DNA of 64,000 nt from Sclerotiophoma versabilis (taxonomy: Eukaryota > Ascomycota > Dothideomycetes > Pleosporales > Didymellaceae), in NCBI GenBank assembly GCA_012274445.1, contig JAAROD010000049.1:1-64000 (forward strand), read 5' to 3'. How positions within the stretch are numbered: the stretch's first letter is position 1; the number at the start of each line of letters is the position of its first letter. The position numbers and the translations under genes are program-made. Shown here piece by piece: positions 44,874 to 55,176 of the stretch. The notes beneath the pieces were generated by a model. It did no database searches. It saw only the letters and a program-made list of their open reading frames with translations, and was not told where the DNA came from.

Positions 44874-46595
44874 ATGCTTACAAATTCACCGGAAGTGTCC
44901 AAAATGGATATCAGAACGAATGTTGCCCCCTTCAAAGCCTCAGAGCTCGACGAACTCCCTGATCCAAACGCCCAGGCTGGTATCCAGGACATCGAAGCCA
45001 CCACGGTAGCATGGTCGAAGAATGCTCTCATCATCTCATACATCTTCTTATGGATCATATACTTCTATCAAACGTTGGTGAGCGGCGTCTCAGGCGCTCT
45101 AACGCCCTACATCACTTCTGCGTTTGCGCTGCACTCTCTCACCCCAACGGTCAGCATCTTGAGTAGTGTAATCGGAGGTGTTACCAACCTGACACTCGCC
45201 AAAATACTCGATATTTTCGGCCGTCCACAGGGTTACCTATTCTGTGTATGTCTTTCCGTTGTAGGTCTAATAATGATGGCTGCGTGCAACGGTGTCGAGG
45301 CTTACGCTGCCGCCATGGTCTTCTACACGGTCGGAATAAACGGCATCGGCTATTCAGTTTCGGTTTTCGTCGCCGATACCACAAAACTGGAAAATCGAGG
45401 CTTGATGCAGGCTCTGGTCACCTCATCGAGTCTGATTACTACTTGGTTGTCTGGCCCTGTCTCGCAAGGGTTCCTCAACGGACCAGGCTGGCGTTGGTGC
45501 TTTGGCGTGTTCACCATACTACTTCCCATAGCGACACTTCCACTGTTTGGCCTTCTGATCAACAATCTTTTGAAGGCTAAGCGGTTGGGGCTTGTCCCGG
45601 AGCACTGCAGTGGCCGTACTGTTCTTGGGTCTTTTCTCCATTACTGCCGCGAGTTTGATGCTGTCGGTCTGCTTCTCTTATCTGCCGGTGTGGCACTCTT
45701 CCTTCTTCCTTTCAATCTCTACACCATGCAAGGAAGAGGCTGGGCTTCACCGCTTGTCATCAGCATGTTGGTAATAGGCATCGTCTTAATCATCTCCTTC
45801 GTGTTGTGGGAGAGGTTTCTTGCTCCCATAACCTTCATGCCCTATACTCTCCTCTTGGATCGAACCGTCTTTGGGGCATGCTTGCTATCCGCTACGCTAT
45901 TCCTCAGTTACTCGTTATGGGCCAGTTATCTCAGCTCGTTCCTACAGGTGGTGAAGGGTCTCGACGTGGAACATGCAAGCTACATCATCCAGACCTACAC
46001 TGTGGTTGGCGTGCTATGCGCAATCTCTGTTGGCTACTTCATCCATAGGACTGGACGTTTCAAGTCAATCTCGCTGTACCTTGGAATTCCCGCGACCGTC
46101 TTGGGACTAGGTCTCATGATCCATTTCCGTCACGCCGATGGCAACATTGGTTACATGGTCATGTGCATCATCTTTGCTGCCATTGGACAGGGAGTCGTTG
46201 TCATATGCTCTGAAATCGCCATCCTAGCTGCTGCTTCCCATGTACACGTTGCAGTCTGCATCGCTATTCTTGGAGTCTTTGGCAGTATTGGTGGTGCGAT
46301 TGGTTTTACGGTTGCGGCCGCAATTTGGCAAGATGTAATGCCAACGAAGCTGATGGAGTATCTACCTGCGGAGGACCTTGAGAACTTGCTGATGATCTAT
46401 GCCGACCTCACAACTCAACTATCATACCCAATCGGTTCGCCAACCCGTGTCGCTATTCAGCACGCCTATGGAGATGCGCAGCAAAGGTTGCTGATTGTCG
46501 GCACTGCTGTTTGGGGCATTGCTTTAATTGGTGTCCTAATGTTTCGAGACATAAATGTTATTAACATTAAGCAAGCTAAGGGTCACGTATGGTAA
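44874..46595 (+). CDS. Siderophore-iron MFS transporter (Sit1/MirB type)
   Basis: A continuous frame of 573 residues from ATG 44,874; the frame runs back to a GTG at 44,769 but contains no earlier ATG, and ATG 44,904 is a second candidate. After a short acidic cytosolic N-terminus come about 14 hydrophobic segments beginning IISYIFLWIIYFYQT. Features of the siderophore:H+ symporter family are FYQTLVSGVSGALTPYITSAF in the first segment, ILDIFGRPQGY after the third, WLSGPVSQGFL and GPGWRWCFGVFTI in the middle. The final loop is SPTRVAIQHAYGDAQQRLL, where the family has a conserved Y-x-x-xQ segment. It would import ferric siderophores across the plasma membrane. I found no clear GATA-type iron-regulator site (ATCWGATAA) upstream. 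The length is normal and no break is seen. Confidence 0.88.
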   Translation: MLTNSPEVSKMDIRTNVAPFKASELDELPDPNAQAGIQDIEATTVAWSKNALIISYIFLWIIYFYQTLVSGVSGALTPYITSAFALHSLTPTVSILSSVIGGVTNLTLAKILDIFGRPQGYLFCVCLSVVGLIMMAACNGVEAYAAAMVFYTVGINGIGYSVSVFVADTTKLENRGLMQALVTSSSLITTWLSGPVSQGFLNGPGWRWCFGVFTILLPIATLPLFGLLINNLLKAKRLGLVPEHCSGRTVLGSFLHYCREFDAVGLLLLSAGVALFLLPFNLYTMQGRGWASPLVISMLVIGIVLIISFVLWERFLAPITFMPYTLLLDRTVFGACLLSATLFLSYSLWASYLSSFLQVVKGLDVEHASYIIQTYTVVGVLCAISVGYFIHRTGRFKSISLYLGIPATVLGLGLMIHFRHADGNIGYMVMCIIFAAIGQGVVVICSEIAILAAASHVHVAVCIAILGVFGSIGGAIGFTVAAAIWQDVMPTKLMEYLPAEDLENLLMIYADLTTQLSYPIGSPTRVAIQHAYGDAQQRLLIVGTAVWGIALIGVLMFRDINVINIKQAKGHVW

Positions 46596-46847
46596 ATCTG
46601 TGTCTCTAGTAAGGAAACATCAAATAGAGAAGCAAATAGAATGTAATTTGTCTAGTCTATAAACAAATTTGTGGTTACGGTAGCACAATTTTGAAGTGTA
46701 ACAGTTGACTTAATGCAGTCGGAGAACTGTACAGGAACTCTTCACTAGATTTCTTCGTCGTAAAGCCTCTCTCACATCCTGCAATCAGCTTGGTATGCCA
46801 AAGTCAATGACGACTGCATTGCCAACGCCGGAAGTTCGAACATTGAT

Positions 46848-48050
46848 CTATGCGCCGCAAATGGTCGAAGTGACGAAGCCAGTAGCCGCAGGTCTGCAGG
46901 GCCTGCCGGAGGGCCTGGCGCCAGTAGGACGAGCGCCAGTGGGAGCTCCAGAGTTAGCAACTGCATTGAACTTGGCAGTGCAATTTCTAGAAGGAGGTGT
47001 GCCAGTGAGATGTATGGCGGACGGGGAAAGACCAGAAGAGCGAACACCGGTAGGCTTAGTGGGGGGGATTCCAGAAGACTGGATATGTCCCGAACGCTGA
47101 GCGCGACGCCATAGGCCAGAGGGGATAGATGAGGGTACACCGGATGGATTAGGACCAGTATGACGGGTGAGATGAGTACCGGTGGGCTTGGGGGCGCTTG
47201 CGTAACCTGAAGGACGGACACAGCTGAGAGGAGCAACACCACTGGGAATAGGGTCAGTTGGCTTAGGGGCTGGAGGTGCAGGGCCGGAGAGAGCGTCAGA
47301 GAAAGCTGGAGGTGTTCCAGACGGTTCCTCGCGACGCTCTAGACCAGGGGCAGCTGAGAGAGCAGCTGAGGGAGCTGTTGCGCTGGGGGCTTGTCCGCTG
47401 TGCTTTGCATCTTTCCCACCCTTGCCGTGGTGATTGTAGTGGCCGCGATGGCCAGACGGGTGGGCTACACCACTGAGGAAGGCGGAGGTATCACTGCCAG
47501 TAGGGAAAGGTGCTCCGCTCTGAGGGAAGCCACCTGACGAAAATCCACCCGACGGAGCAGGGAAGCTGCCAGTGAAGGCAGGGGGTATGCCAGATTGTAA
47601 CTGCCGATGCTTAAGGCCAGAAGCAGCAGTAGCGAATGCTGTGGGAGTAGCTCCACTAGGCAAGCCGCTATGAATGCCGCCTTTGCTATCTATGCCGTGG
47701 TGATGGTGGTGACCAGAAGGTCTGGCAACGCTGCTAGGGAGTGCTGAGAAGCTGTCACCGCTAGGGAAAGGAGCCTCGCCACTTTGATGAGCGTGGTGAA
47801 AACCAATAACACCAGTGCCTGATGGTCTTAGACCACTGGAGTCGAAACCACCCGTAGGGGGAGCGAAACCGCTGTGGTCTCCACCGTGACGATGGCTGCC
47901 TTCATTGCTATCAGGTACGCCGGGGAAGCCTCCAGTTGGGCGAGCAGCACCTGATGGGAAGGCCCCGGAGGGAGCGGGGCCGGAGAATGACTGCGCAGTG
48001 CTTAAGCCGGCAAGGGCAAAAGCCAAGTTGATTCGAGAAAAGGCAACCAT
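46848..48050 (-). CDS. Pro/Gly/Ser/His-rich secreted protein, 400 aa
   Basis: A single uninterrupted frame. It starts with a signal peptide (MVAFSRINLAFALAGLSTAQS) and is otherwise low complexity, built from irregular (A/R/P)-(P)-(S/T)-G units. Three or four His-rich patches occur (for example GHHHHHGID and HRGHYNHHGKGG). Only the last 20 residues break the pattern and contain two Cys (GRPC and STICGA). No catalytic domain is recognised. The composition suggests an extracellular-matrix or cell-wall protein; the His clusters could bind metal ions, which is an inference. No GPI signal is clear at the C-terminus. Length may vary between strains because of the repeats. A TATA box lies about 200 bp upstream. 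Confidence 0.72.
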   Translation of the reverse strand: MVAFSRINLAFALAGLSTAQSFSGPAPSGAFPSGAARPTGGFPGVPDSNEGSHRHGGDHSGFAPPTGGFDSSGLRPSGTGVIGFHHAHQSGEAPFPSGDSFSALPSSVARPSGHHHHHGIDSKGGIHSGLPSGATPTAFATAASGLKHRQLQSGIPPAFTGSFPAPSGGFSSGGFPQSGAPFPTGSDTSAFLSGVAHPSGHRGHYNHHGKGGKDAKHSGQAPSATAPSAALSAAPGLERREEPSGTPPAFSDALSGPAPPAPKPTDPIPSGVAPLSCVRPSGYASAPKPTGTHLTRHTGPNPSGVPSSIPSGLWRRAQRSGHIQSSGIPPTKPTGVRSSGLSPSAIHLTGTPPSRNCTAKFNAVANSGAPTGARPTGARPSGRPCRPAATGFVTSTICGA

Positions 48051-48246
48051 GATGATTTGCTATTGTTGTAGTGATCGAGGATGTCAAGGGAGAGTTGGAA
48101 GTCGGCTTTTGAACGAAGGCAAGCAGTGCTATTTGAAGTGAATGAAAGCACACAGTGCTGTGGAAGTGAATTGACGAGTTGGTGGACTGAATCGAAGAAG
48201 AAGTGAATGTTGGTAGATGATGACTTGAGCTACACGCATCAGATCA

Positions 48247-48252
48247 TTTATA
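48247..48252 (-). promoter_or_regulatory. TATA box of the Pro/Gly/Ser/His-rich gene
   Basis: TATAAA on the minus strand, about 200 bp upstream of the ATG at 48,050. The match is good and the distance is long but acceptable for a fungal leader. Confidence 0.45.
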
Positions 48253-49899
48253 CAGACTTTGACACTATACAGTTATACGACTTGACGCTGCGCTGGTAGA
48301 GACATTACGCGGCCAACAAAAGCCTATCACTAAAGCAGCCTCCAGGCCGCGCAGCTATGTGCGAGGATTCTGGAGCCTGTCATCAATCTGGCACCTGTTG
48401 ACGGGCGCAACGACGGTGGGTTTCCACAAGCACGTGTCTCGCAATGTTCCAACACCCCTCAAAACTGTCAAGGGGGTGGTCTGGATTGGTTAGCAATGTT
48501 TCTTGATTCACGATGTCGACATGAATGTTCTGAAACCGGCTGTACCCGCAGCTTACGTGTTTCGCTGGCCCCAAAGCTCTCAGACCACGAATCACGCCCA
48601 TAGCGACAACCGAAAACATGTCTCAACTAAAGTTAGGATTCCGAAAGCTTGTGTCCTTCCAAGTAGATCCATGAAGACTGTCTGTGGCTTGATGGTGGAA
48701 TGTGGCGTAACACCCGCTAAGCGTTGGTTGCATGTATCTTGCAAAAAGAGCTGGCATGAAGTGGATGGGAGAGCCAGTCAGAGATTGTTTAGTTAGCATA
48801 AAGGCGGAGAACTTGTCACAACTTGAGCTGATGCTAGTCCTTGGCCGTGCTACCTTCTGGACGTTGCTCGACCCACGTTCTTTCCACTCAATTCAGGTGA
48901 ATTGCAGCCTTCGCATCACTTTTGTCCGAGCATCTCTTAAATGCACTACTGAGTAACGGGAATATGATTGCAAATAAGCAGGCCCGAAAGAATGCGTGTC
49001 ACAGTGTCCAATAGCTGCCCAGTCACATCAAGGTGTCCCTGACGTACTTCTGGGCGGCAATGAAGTAGTGAGGCCCCAAACATGTGCCTACAAAGGTCTT
49101 GCCATAGCTTGCATGGCAATGTTCTCACAAGATAGCCCATGGACTATATCCAGGTGGTGTAGGGCACGATAGATTGATGCGGCGTGTGTGCTGCTTGCGG
49201 GGAATACCGAACCCAGTCCCCGCTATCAGCCGTGAACGCGCGGCTCTCGAAGACACCATCGACTTTTTGTGTCCAGTGGTGTACGAACTCTTCGTACACG
49301 GCAAGGAACATGGTCGGTCTTGGTTTCAAAATCATCGAGGGGTCTCGGTTTAAGGATCATTGTGGCTCTGGAGATAATGATGTGCGATGTATCAAGGCCT
49401 AGGCGCGCCTTCTTCAAAGCGATATCGGCATGGATACCAAGTAGATTATCGTTGAGCATAGGGTTATGTGCAATGAAGTGAATCTAAACTTCCGTGCTCG
49501 CGAACTTGGAAATGACGTTAACTTGTTGCTTTCGCAGTTTGGTTCACTTGATGCTTGCGAACAAACGGTTGCGAAGTATCGGAGAGGTGAGGCCTAGCTG
49601 GGCATGGCCGTGTCGTAGGTACCCGCCTTTTGAGGCGGACTCAAAGTTGCTGAATCCAGATCAAGTGAATCATCTAGGATGGATTGATGAATCCGGGTCA
49701 ATGCTGCTTAGAATAGTGATGAGCATGGATGTTTTAGACACCGCCATCTCTGTGAAGCCTGTGCCATGACGGAGATGAGGTGAACCGCATATGCATTTTT
49801 TCTATCCGTGAGTCGTAAGTTCGTGTACACAGTTGTCTGCATATGCTATCATCGTCATCGTCTCGTCATCATAAATGCGCAATCTCACCTGCAAGATAT
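48253..49899. other. Gene-free stretch, possible relic at 49.14-49.46 kb
   Basis: No named gene. On the minus strand 49,226-49,459 reads LLGIHADIALKKARLGLDT, and 49,144-49,335 in another frame reads MFLAVYEEFVHHWTQKVDG. The two overlap and switch frame next to a short partial duplication (CCGAGACCCCTCG and AAGACCGACC). This would suit a frameshifted relic, but no family is recognised. Confidence 0.35.
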
Positions 49900-51091
49900 C
49901 TACAACTTGCCTCTCCTTGCCTCGACAGCCTCGCGAAGCTTCTTGATCACGTCGCCTGGATCAGCGGCTCCAAAGACAGCGCTTCCAGCAACGATCACAT
50001 TAGCGCCGGCATCGGCAGCTTGATCAATAGTCTTTCCAGAGAGACCACCGTCGACCTCGATGTGAAGTTCGGGATACTTTGCGCGGAGGGCAGAAACCTT
50101 GGGGAGCTCGGAGGCCATGAACGATTGACCGCCAAAGCCAGGCTCGACAGTCATGATGAGAACCATCTATGAGTACATTAGCAAGAAGCACTCCACTCAG
50201 ATCTGTTTAGCAAGCACTAGAGCGATGAATATCAATACTGCCATACGACAGCAAAGGCTTGGGCAGGTACATATAGGATAGCGCTACGACAGCGAAGCGA
50301 AAACCAATGAATAGGGCATGGAGAGGGTGATGTGTGGCAGTGTTCTTGAAAGGTGGTCGAAGGCAAGCCCACACTGGATGTGGAGTTCGGACGCGTAAGC
50401 GCCGCAACAGCGAGCCGCCGAACGGGTCAGCCTTACAGTGCAGCCTTGTCGACCAAGCCGAAACGAGACAGCTGGCATCCAGACCGGGGCTCTCGCCGCC
50501 TCTTGATAACGATAGGCGGTAAAAGTTAAGGCTACGGGGTGTACTTACATCTGGTACCTCATCCTTGTTCGAGTTCTCAAGAATATCCCACAGCACATCC
50601 ACCTTTGTGCTTGGCTTAATCGCAATGCCAGCCTGCATGCCTTCGCTGTGAATAAATTTGATCAACTCCTTGGGAGAAGTCTTCTCGTCTGAAGTTGCAA
50701 AAGGCTCATCGGCCGCAGTGGAGGATATAGCAGCTTCGTAGTGGAAGCAGTATAGGTCACATCCTGCCTTCTTGAACTCACGAACCCACTTCTTAGGCTC
50801 TGCTATCATCATGTGACAATCGAATGTTCCTTTTCCGTGTGCGGTAGTGGGGCGGGCGACGTGGGAGCGAATCTTGGTGACGACTGGGGCGCCGAAGGTC
50901 ATGTTAGGCACGAAGTGGCCGTCCATGATGTCGACCTGAGCGTATCAGTCATGTCAATTGTATTGGCGGATTCGTTTAAGGCATACATGGAGCCAGTCAG
51001 CGCCCTGGGAGATGGTGTCTGAGCATGCCTTGCCCAGCGCTCCGAAGTCTGCCGACAGGATTGAAGGTGCAATGATTGCAGGCGGTGACAT
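49900..51091 (-). CDS. RPE1: Ribulose-phosphate 3-epimerase (3 exons)
   Basis: Exons are 50,987-51,091, 50,549-50,935 and 49,900-50,166; introns of 51 and 382 nt, all in phase 0, give 252 residues. The protein interconverts ribulose 5-phosphate and xylulose 5-phosphate in the non-oxidative pentose phosphate pathway. Visible landmarks of the TIM barrel are APSILSADFGALG at the N-terminus and VDIMDGHFVPNMTFG (metal-binding His and catalytic Asp). HMMIAEPKKWV, GIAIKPST, MTVEPGFGGQ and EVDGGLS (second catalytic Asp) follow, then VAGSAVF near the end. The start is MSPPAII; an upstream in-frame Met exists in the leader but the family begins here. The second intron is unusually long and stays open in the exon 2 frame for 113 codons. 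Confidence 0.93.
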
Positions 51092-52203
51092 ATTGGGCGG
51101 CTCTGTCGCGGATAGGGAAAGAGTACGAGGCGGTGAAGGTGGGCGCCAATAGGGGTGCTGAGGTGTGCAGTGGAGATTGCTGATGTGACCAAAACTCACG
51201 ATGACTGCTTGGTGTTGACGGTGCTTGCCTTGTGACGATGCCAAGCCATGTGGAGCAGAATGGTGGGGCTAGATCAGGCGTCTCGCTCACCTTCTGTTTA
51301 TGCGAACTGCTCGTTGCTTGCTCATTGATCCACCAGCTGTTTCGAATCACGCTGTCCACCGTATTTGTTTCAATAAAATAACCTTCAGATATGATCGACT
51401 TGAACGTAGTCATGCGCCATAGCCCTCATATTTGCGCTATTGGGACTTTCGAGCACTCATCACGCGTGGGCCAGCAAAGCTTCGGCTACGGACCGCCATT
51501 GCATTAGCCAAAGTATCGAAACATCGAAACAACACGTGCTGCGAAGATCCAGGAACCTTCGCATAGTTTCTTGATAAACGGCCCGCTATTGGGTGAGTAT
51601 GCTGTAGAACACGGCTGAGGCATGCCATTGGCTGCAGAGGCAATACGCGAGCGCTACAAATAGAGCAGCCGGGCGCTTACACAGTGAACACCCAACCATC
51701 CCACGCAGTGCATCGCGCACGACGCCCATTTCTACATAGCCTCACCCAGCCGTGTGTTCGGCCTGGCCAACCACCTTGCCGGAATGGCGGTCTCAATGTC
51801 GTGGCCAACCTTGAGCCGCTGCACACTCCCCACTTAGGCCTAATTAGGCTCTTCTGCCACTGTACGAAGAGTTGGCAGTGCAGCTTTGGGAGCCACGGTA
51901 GCACTAGGTCAAGTGACTCGACAGCAAGGCGTCTACCTCCGATATAACCTCCTCTCGTTGGCGCTCACGCGAACCTTGCTGCCTCTGCCATTCACTTCGC
52001 CCCTTCGAGTTTTCCCTCGCTTCAAGTCTTCGTTGATCGAAGCATTTCTGTTATTTCTGTTTTTGCAAGTCCGCTGTTGATCAGCGTGGTCTAGGGTTAT
52101 TGCCCGACTTAATATCACCTTCAGTCAATTATTGTCCTCGGGCACATTGAGCGCTTTGCCTATCCCGACAACACTCATCTAATCTAACCTATCGAATATC
52201 GAC
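51092..52203. other. Divergent promoter region
   Basis: This region separates the minus-strand RPE gene from the plus-strand methyltransferase-like gene. Short frames on both strands show no domain. Pyrimidine-rich tracts (for example CCTCTGCCATTCACTTCGCC at 51,980-52,000) are typical of a 5-prime leader. Confidence 0.5.
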
Positions 52204-54747
52204 ATGCCTCAGACACTTGCCCCTTCAGTATACCAGGCTGGTACCCGTAGTTCCCTTGACGAGTACTACTTCACAGCTGATAGTGCCATGTCTCCTCGCA
52301 GCGACGACGACTTTCCCACACCCAAGGCACGGTTGTTCGATATCACACCACAGCCTTCTCCTAGGTTTCCGTTCCCACCTAACTCGATCAAGTATCCCAG
52401 GGTTGACCGTGCGAGCCGTGCCGATAGCGATTTCGACTCGTTGTACGATGTAACGGACGATGAGGCTGAAGTCCCTCTTCACGCCTCCACATCAGTCAAG
52501 AAGGTCTCAGGTCCAAACCGTCGAGTGCGATTCCCATCTCTTATCATCCCCTCGCCAACCGCATGGCCGACAATCGAAAAGCTGAAGAGTGCAACTTCGG
52601 CAGTGCCGATGACGCCTTCTGCTCTTCTTACACCTTCACGCCGTGTATTGGAGATGATCAACTCTCACAACCTCCAGGTCCCGGAGCACTCGGCCGCACC
52701 CTCGTTAGATGGAAGTTTGACATCAGAAGAGTTGGATAAGCTGAGCTGTCCGGCTACACCCGACACGCGCTCAAGACGTGACTCGTTCTCGACTGAGGAT
52801 TCATGGGCACCCGTGCAGCTCGACTTTCAGGCTATGCATACTCTCCAGCACCTCGGAGATTCTGCCGTAGACGAAGATGACCAGGAAACGCCACCTGCAG
52901 AGCCGAGAGGAGAAGTGGAGATGCAGCAAGTTTCGCGCCCGTCTTTAGGCCTGACCATCCCGTCGACCGAGTACCAGAACGAGTCAGACGATGACACACC
53001 AATCTCTGCAATCTCGGTGCCGTCACCCGGAGGCTTCTTCTCCTCGCTTCAACCGGGCGCTCGCTCCACCTGGAGCATTCCCGCCCGTCAAGAGTCCATC
53101 CCCAATACTTCCACCGCCGAGAAGTTCTACAATGTTCCCTGGGAGAGCCAGAGGGCTGAGCCAGTACCAGCTATACCTGAGCGTCGCCTTACGCTCAGTG
53201 GCGAGACTCTTGACGGATTGGACGAAGTCATGGCCGCAGCCCGCCCGGCAGTCTTCAGCCCAGTGGAGGAGAATGTCGAAGTCAAGGAAATCAAACCTAG
53301 CGAGACTGTCTTCCAATACAACGACAACTACCATGCCGAACTACAAAAGCTTTCTTCCGTCAACCTAGAGATGACCGGTCGATGGCTCGTGGAGCAAGAC
53401 GAGCTTGCAACCGCTCTACGTAGTATGAGCGACTTGGGCTCCCCAAAACTTTCAAGCAGCACTCACAGCCGAGACAATTCTCTTGACAAGCCTAGCTTGA
53501 AGAAGTCAGTGACATTTGCCGAAGAGCCTGCTCAAACCGAGGAGGAAGATGAAGAGCCAAAGAAGATTCAGACTTACGTCCAAGGTCTTGAGTACATACG
53601 CTCCAGGTGCGAGAAGAAGGACACCTTCATTCACCGCCAGACACGTGCCGAGGCTTTGCACCTCCAGCGCCGTTGCAATGCCGCTGCTCACCGTGATCAA
53701 CTAATGGGCAAGTACGAGCTTAACGAGCCAGAGCGCCCAGCGCCCGCTCGCCCTGTCTCGGAATTCTACGTCAATGACCCCACTGCCCTGAAGGAGAGAA
53801 TTACCCGTGCCCAGACCGAGCGTCAGGCACTCGACCAAATGCTACCAGGTCAATGGGTTATGCAGGCACAGAAGCAACTTAATGGTGGAAAGCTACTCAG
53901 TAAGCCCGCTGTGCGGTGCGTTACCCGAGCAACTTCTCCCCGTATCCTCGATGTCGGCGGCATTGCTGTCACCGACTGGGCATGGAACGTTGCCTACGAC
54001 TACCCCTACGCTTCTGTGGTCACCGTCAACACAGCCGGCAACAATCTCTCCCCCAACGTTGTCGGTCCAAACAACTACAAGTACACTAGCGTCCCCAACC
54101 TGTGGACCCTACCCTTCCCCAGCGCTCACTTCGACGTCATCTCCGCCCGCACTCTCTACGAGCTTCTCAAGACTAACAAACCTGCTGGTCGCTCCTCCGA
54201 TGAGTACGATCTCTGCCTGAAGGAGCTGCACCGCTGCCTGAAGCCTGGTGGCATTCTGGAGTTCTCGCTGCTTGACGCGGAGCTGATGCATGCCGGCCGC
54301 AACGCGCAGGCCATGGGCGTCGAGTTCGCTTTCAACCTTAAAACTCGAGGTTATGATGCTCAGGCTAGCAAGACATTCCTGCCTCGTATCTCCAAGGCTG
54401 GCTTCCGAGATGTACAACGTGCATGGATGATGCTTCCTATGGGTCAGACTGCAGCAAACTGGAAGGAGGATCTCAACGTTGGTGCTAAGGTTAGCGCACA
54501 GGAGAAGCGCATTGGTGAGAGTGGTGAGGTCGAGATGCAGGATGCGCCTGTGTTTGGCTCAACCAGCGACGCTGCGATGTTGACTGGCATTGTTGGCTCG
54601 TGGGCTTGGGAGAGATGGATGTTAAGGTTGCAGATGGAGATGGGTAAGGAGGAAGAGAGACTGCTGGAGGGTGTTGTACAGGTCCTTGAGGAGGGCGCAA
54701 AGCAAGGCTCTGCATGGAGGTCGCTGACTGGTTGGGCCAGGAAGTAA
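52204..54747 (+). CDS. Large protein with C-terminal SAM methyltransferase-like domain
   Basis: A single frame of 847 residues from ATG. Residues 1-520 are mostly disordered and rich in Ser, Pro, Asp and Glu, with several SP/TP sites. A basic-acidic segment at about 430-460 contains VTFAEE and EEEDEEPKK. From about residue 575 a class I methyltransferase fold is visible: RILDVGGIAVTDWAW (motif I, non-canonical, about 580-594), SVVTVNTAG, LPFPSAHFDVISARTLYELL (about 637-656) and HRCLKPGGILEFSLLDAEL (about 678-696). The motif I glycines are partly replaced (VGGIAVT for GxGxG), so catalytic activity is uncertain. Proteins of this shape are conserved across Pezizomycotina without a known substrate as far as I recall. 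Confidence 0.82.
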   Translation: MPQTLAPSVYQAGTRSSLDEYYFTADSAMSPRSDDDFPTPKARLFDITPQPSPRFPFPPNSIKYPRVDRASRADSDFDSLYDVTDDEAEVPLHASTSVKKVSGPNRRVRFPSLIIPSPTAWPTIEKLKSATSAVPMTPSALLTPSRRVLEMINSHNLQVPEHSAAPSLDGSLTSEELDKLSCPATPDTRSRRDSFSTEDSWAPVQLDFQAMHTLQHLGDSAVDEDDQETPPAEPRGEVEMQQVSRPSLGLTIPSTEYQNESDDDTPISAISVPSPGGFFSSLQPGARSTWSIPARQESIPNTSTAEKFYNVPWESQRAEPVPAIPERRLTLSGETLDGLDEVMAAARPAVFSPVEENVEVKEIKPSETVFQYNDNYHAELQKLSSVNLEMTGRWLVEQDELATALRSMSDLGSPKLSSSTHSRDNSLDKPSLKKSVTFAEEPAQTEEEDEEPKKIQTYVQGLEYIRSRCEKKDTFIHRQTRAEALHLQRRCNAAAHRDQLMGKYELNEPERPAPARPVSEFYVNDPTALKERITRAQTERQALDQMLPGQWVMQAQKQLNGGKLLSKPAVRCVTRATSPRILDVGGIAVTDWAWNVAYDYPYASVVTVNTAGNNLSPNVVGPNNYKYTSVPNLWTLPFPSAHFDVISARTLYELLKTNKPAGRSSDEYDLCLKELHRCLKPGGILEFSLLDAELMHAGRNAQAMGVEFAFNLKTRGYDAQASKTFLPRISKAGFRDVQRAWMMLPMGQTAANWKEDLNVGAKVSAQEKRIGESGEVEMQDAPVFGSTSDAAMLTGIVGSWAWERWMLRLQMEMGKEEERLLEGVVQVLEEGAKQGSAWRSLTGWARK

Positions 54748-55176
54748 TAACGGATCGGGAACTTGGCATACGATGGATTGGTGTTCGGATTTTCACGGGT
54801 CAGGGTATGAATAGGTCATGACAGGATTGATACCACGCAGCGAATTTCTTTTGTTGTTTAAGTATATATGTGTCAATCACAACGCATCGGAGCTCTCTAC
54901 TATTGTTACTTTCTGTCACAACCAATCTTACTACTCTAGGTCATGCTAACTCCAATGCCACTTACCTCATTGTTGCAATCGACAGCCTGGGTGAAAGTGC
55001 TCGCACGTGATCGGTAGATCGTCGGCAGATCTACCCCACGCAGCCAGTGCTCCATCTGCATCACCTTTCGCGGCGCCGCACAACATCGCGAATCGCAATC
55101 GCAACAGCACGCCCTTGCACGCCCATACCTCTCCGCTCTTACCATCAACGCCCTCTACTCGCTCATAGCCACTACA
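54748..55176. other. Intergenic region
   Basis: Contains the 3-prime end of the methyltransferase-like gene and the leader of LSM2. No feature recognised. Confidence 0.5.

Noticed and set aside
46772..47242. 156-codon minus frame rich in Pro, Leu and Ser inside the His-rich gene
   Set aside because: It is an alternative frame of the same low-complexity DNA; the 400-residue frame has the signal peptide and ATG.
50207..50548. Reading the RPE exon 2 frame on as a separate 239-residue protein
   Set aside because: The donor GTAAGT, the branch GCTAAT and the acceptor before MVLIMTVEPGFGG restore a complete epimerase, so the extension is intronic.
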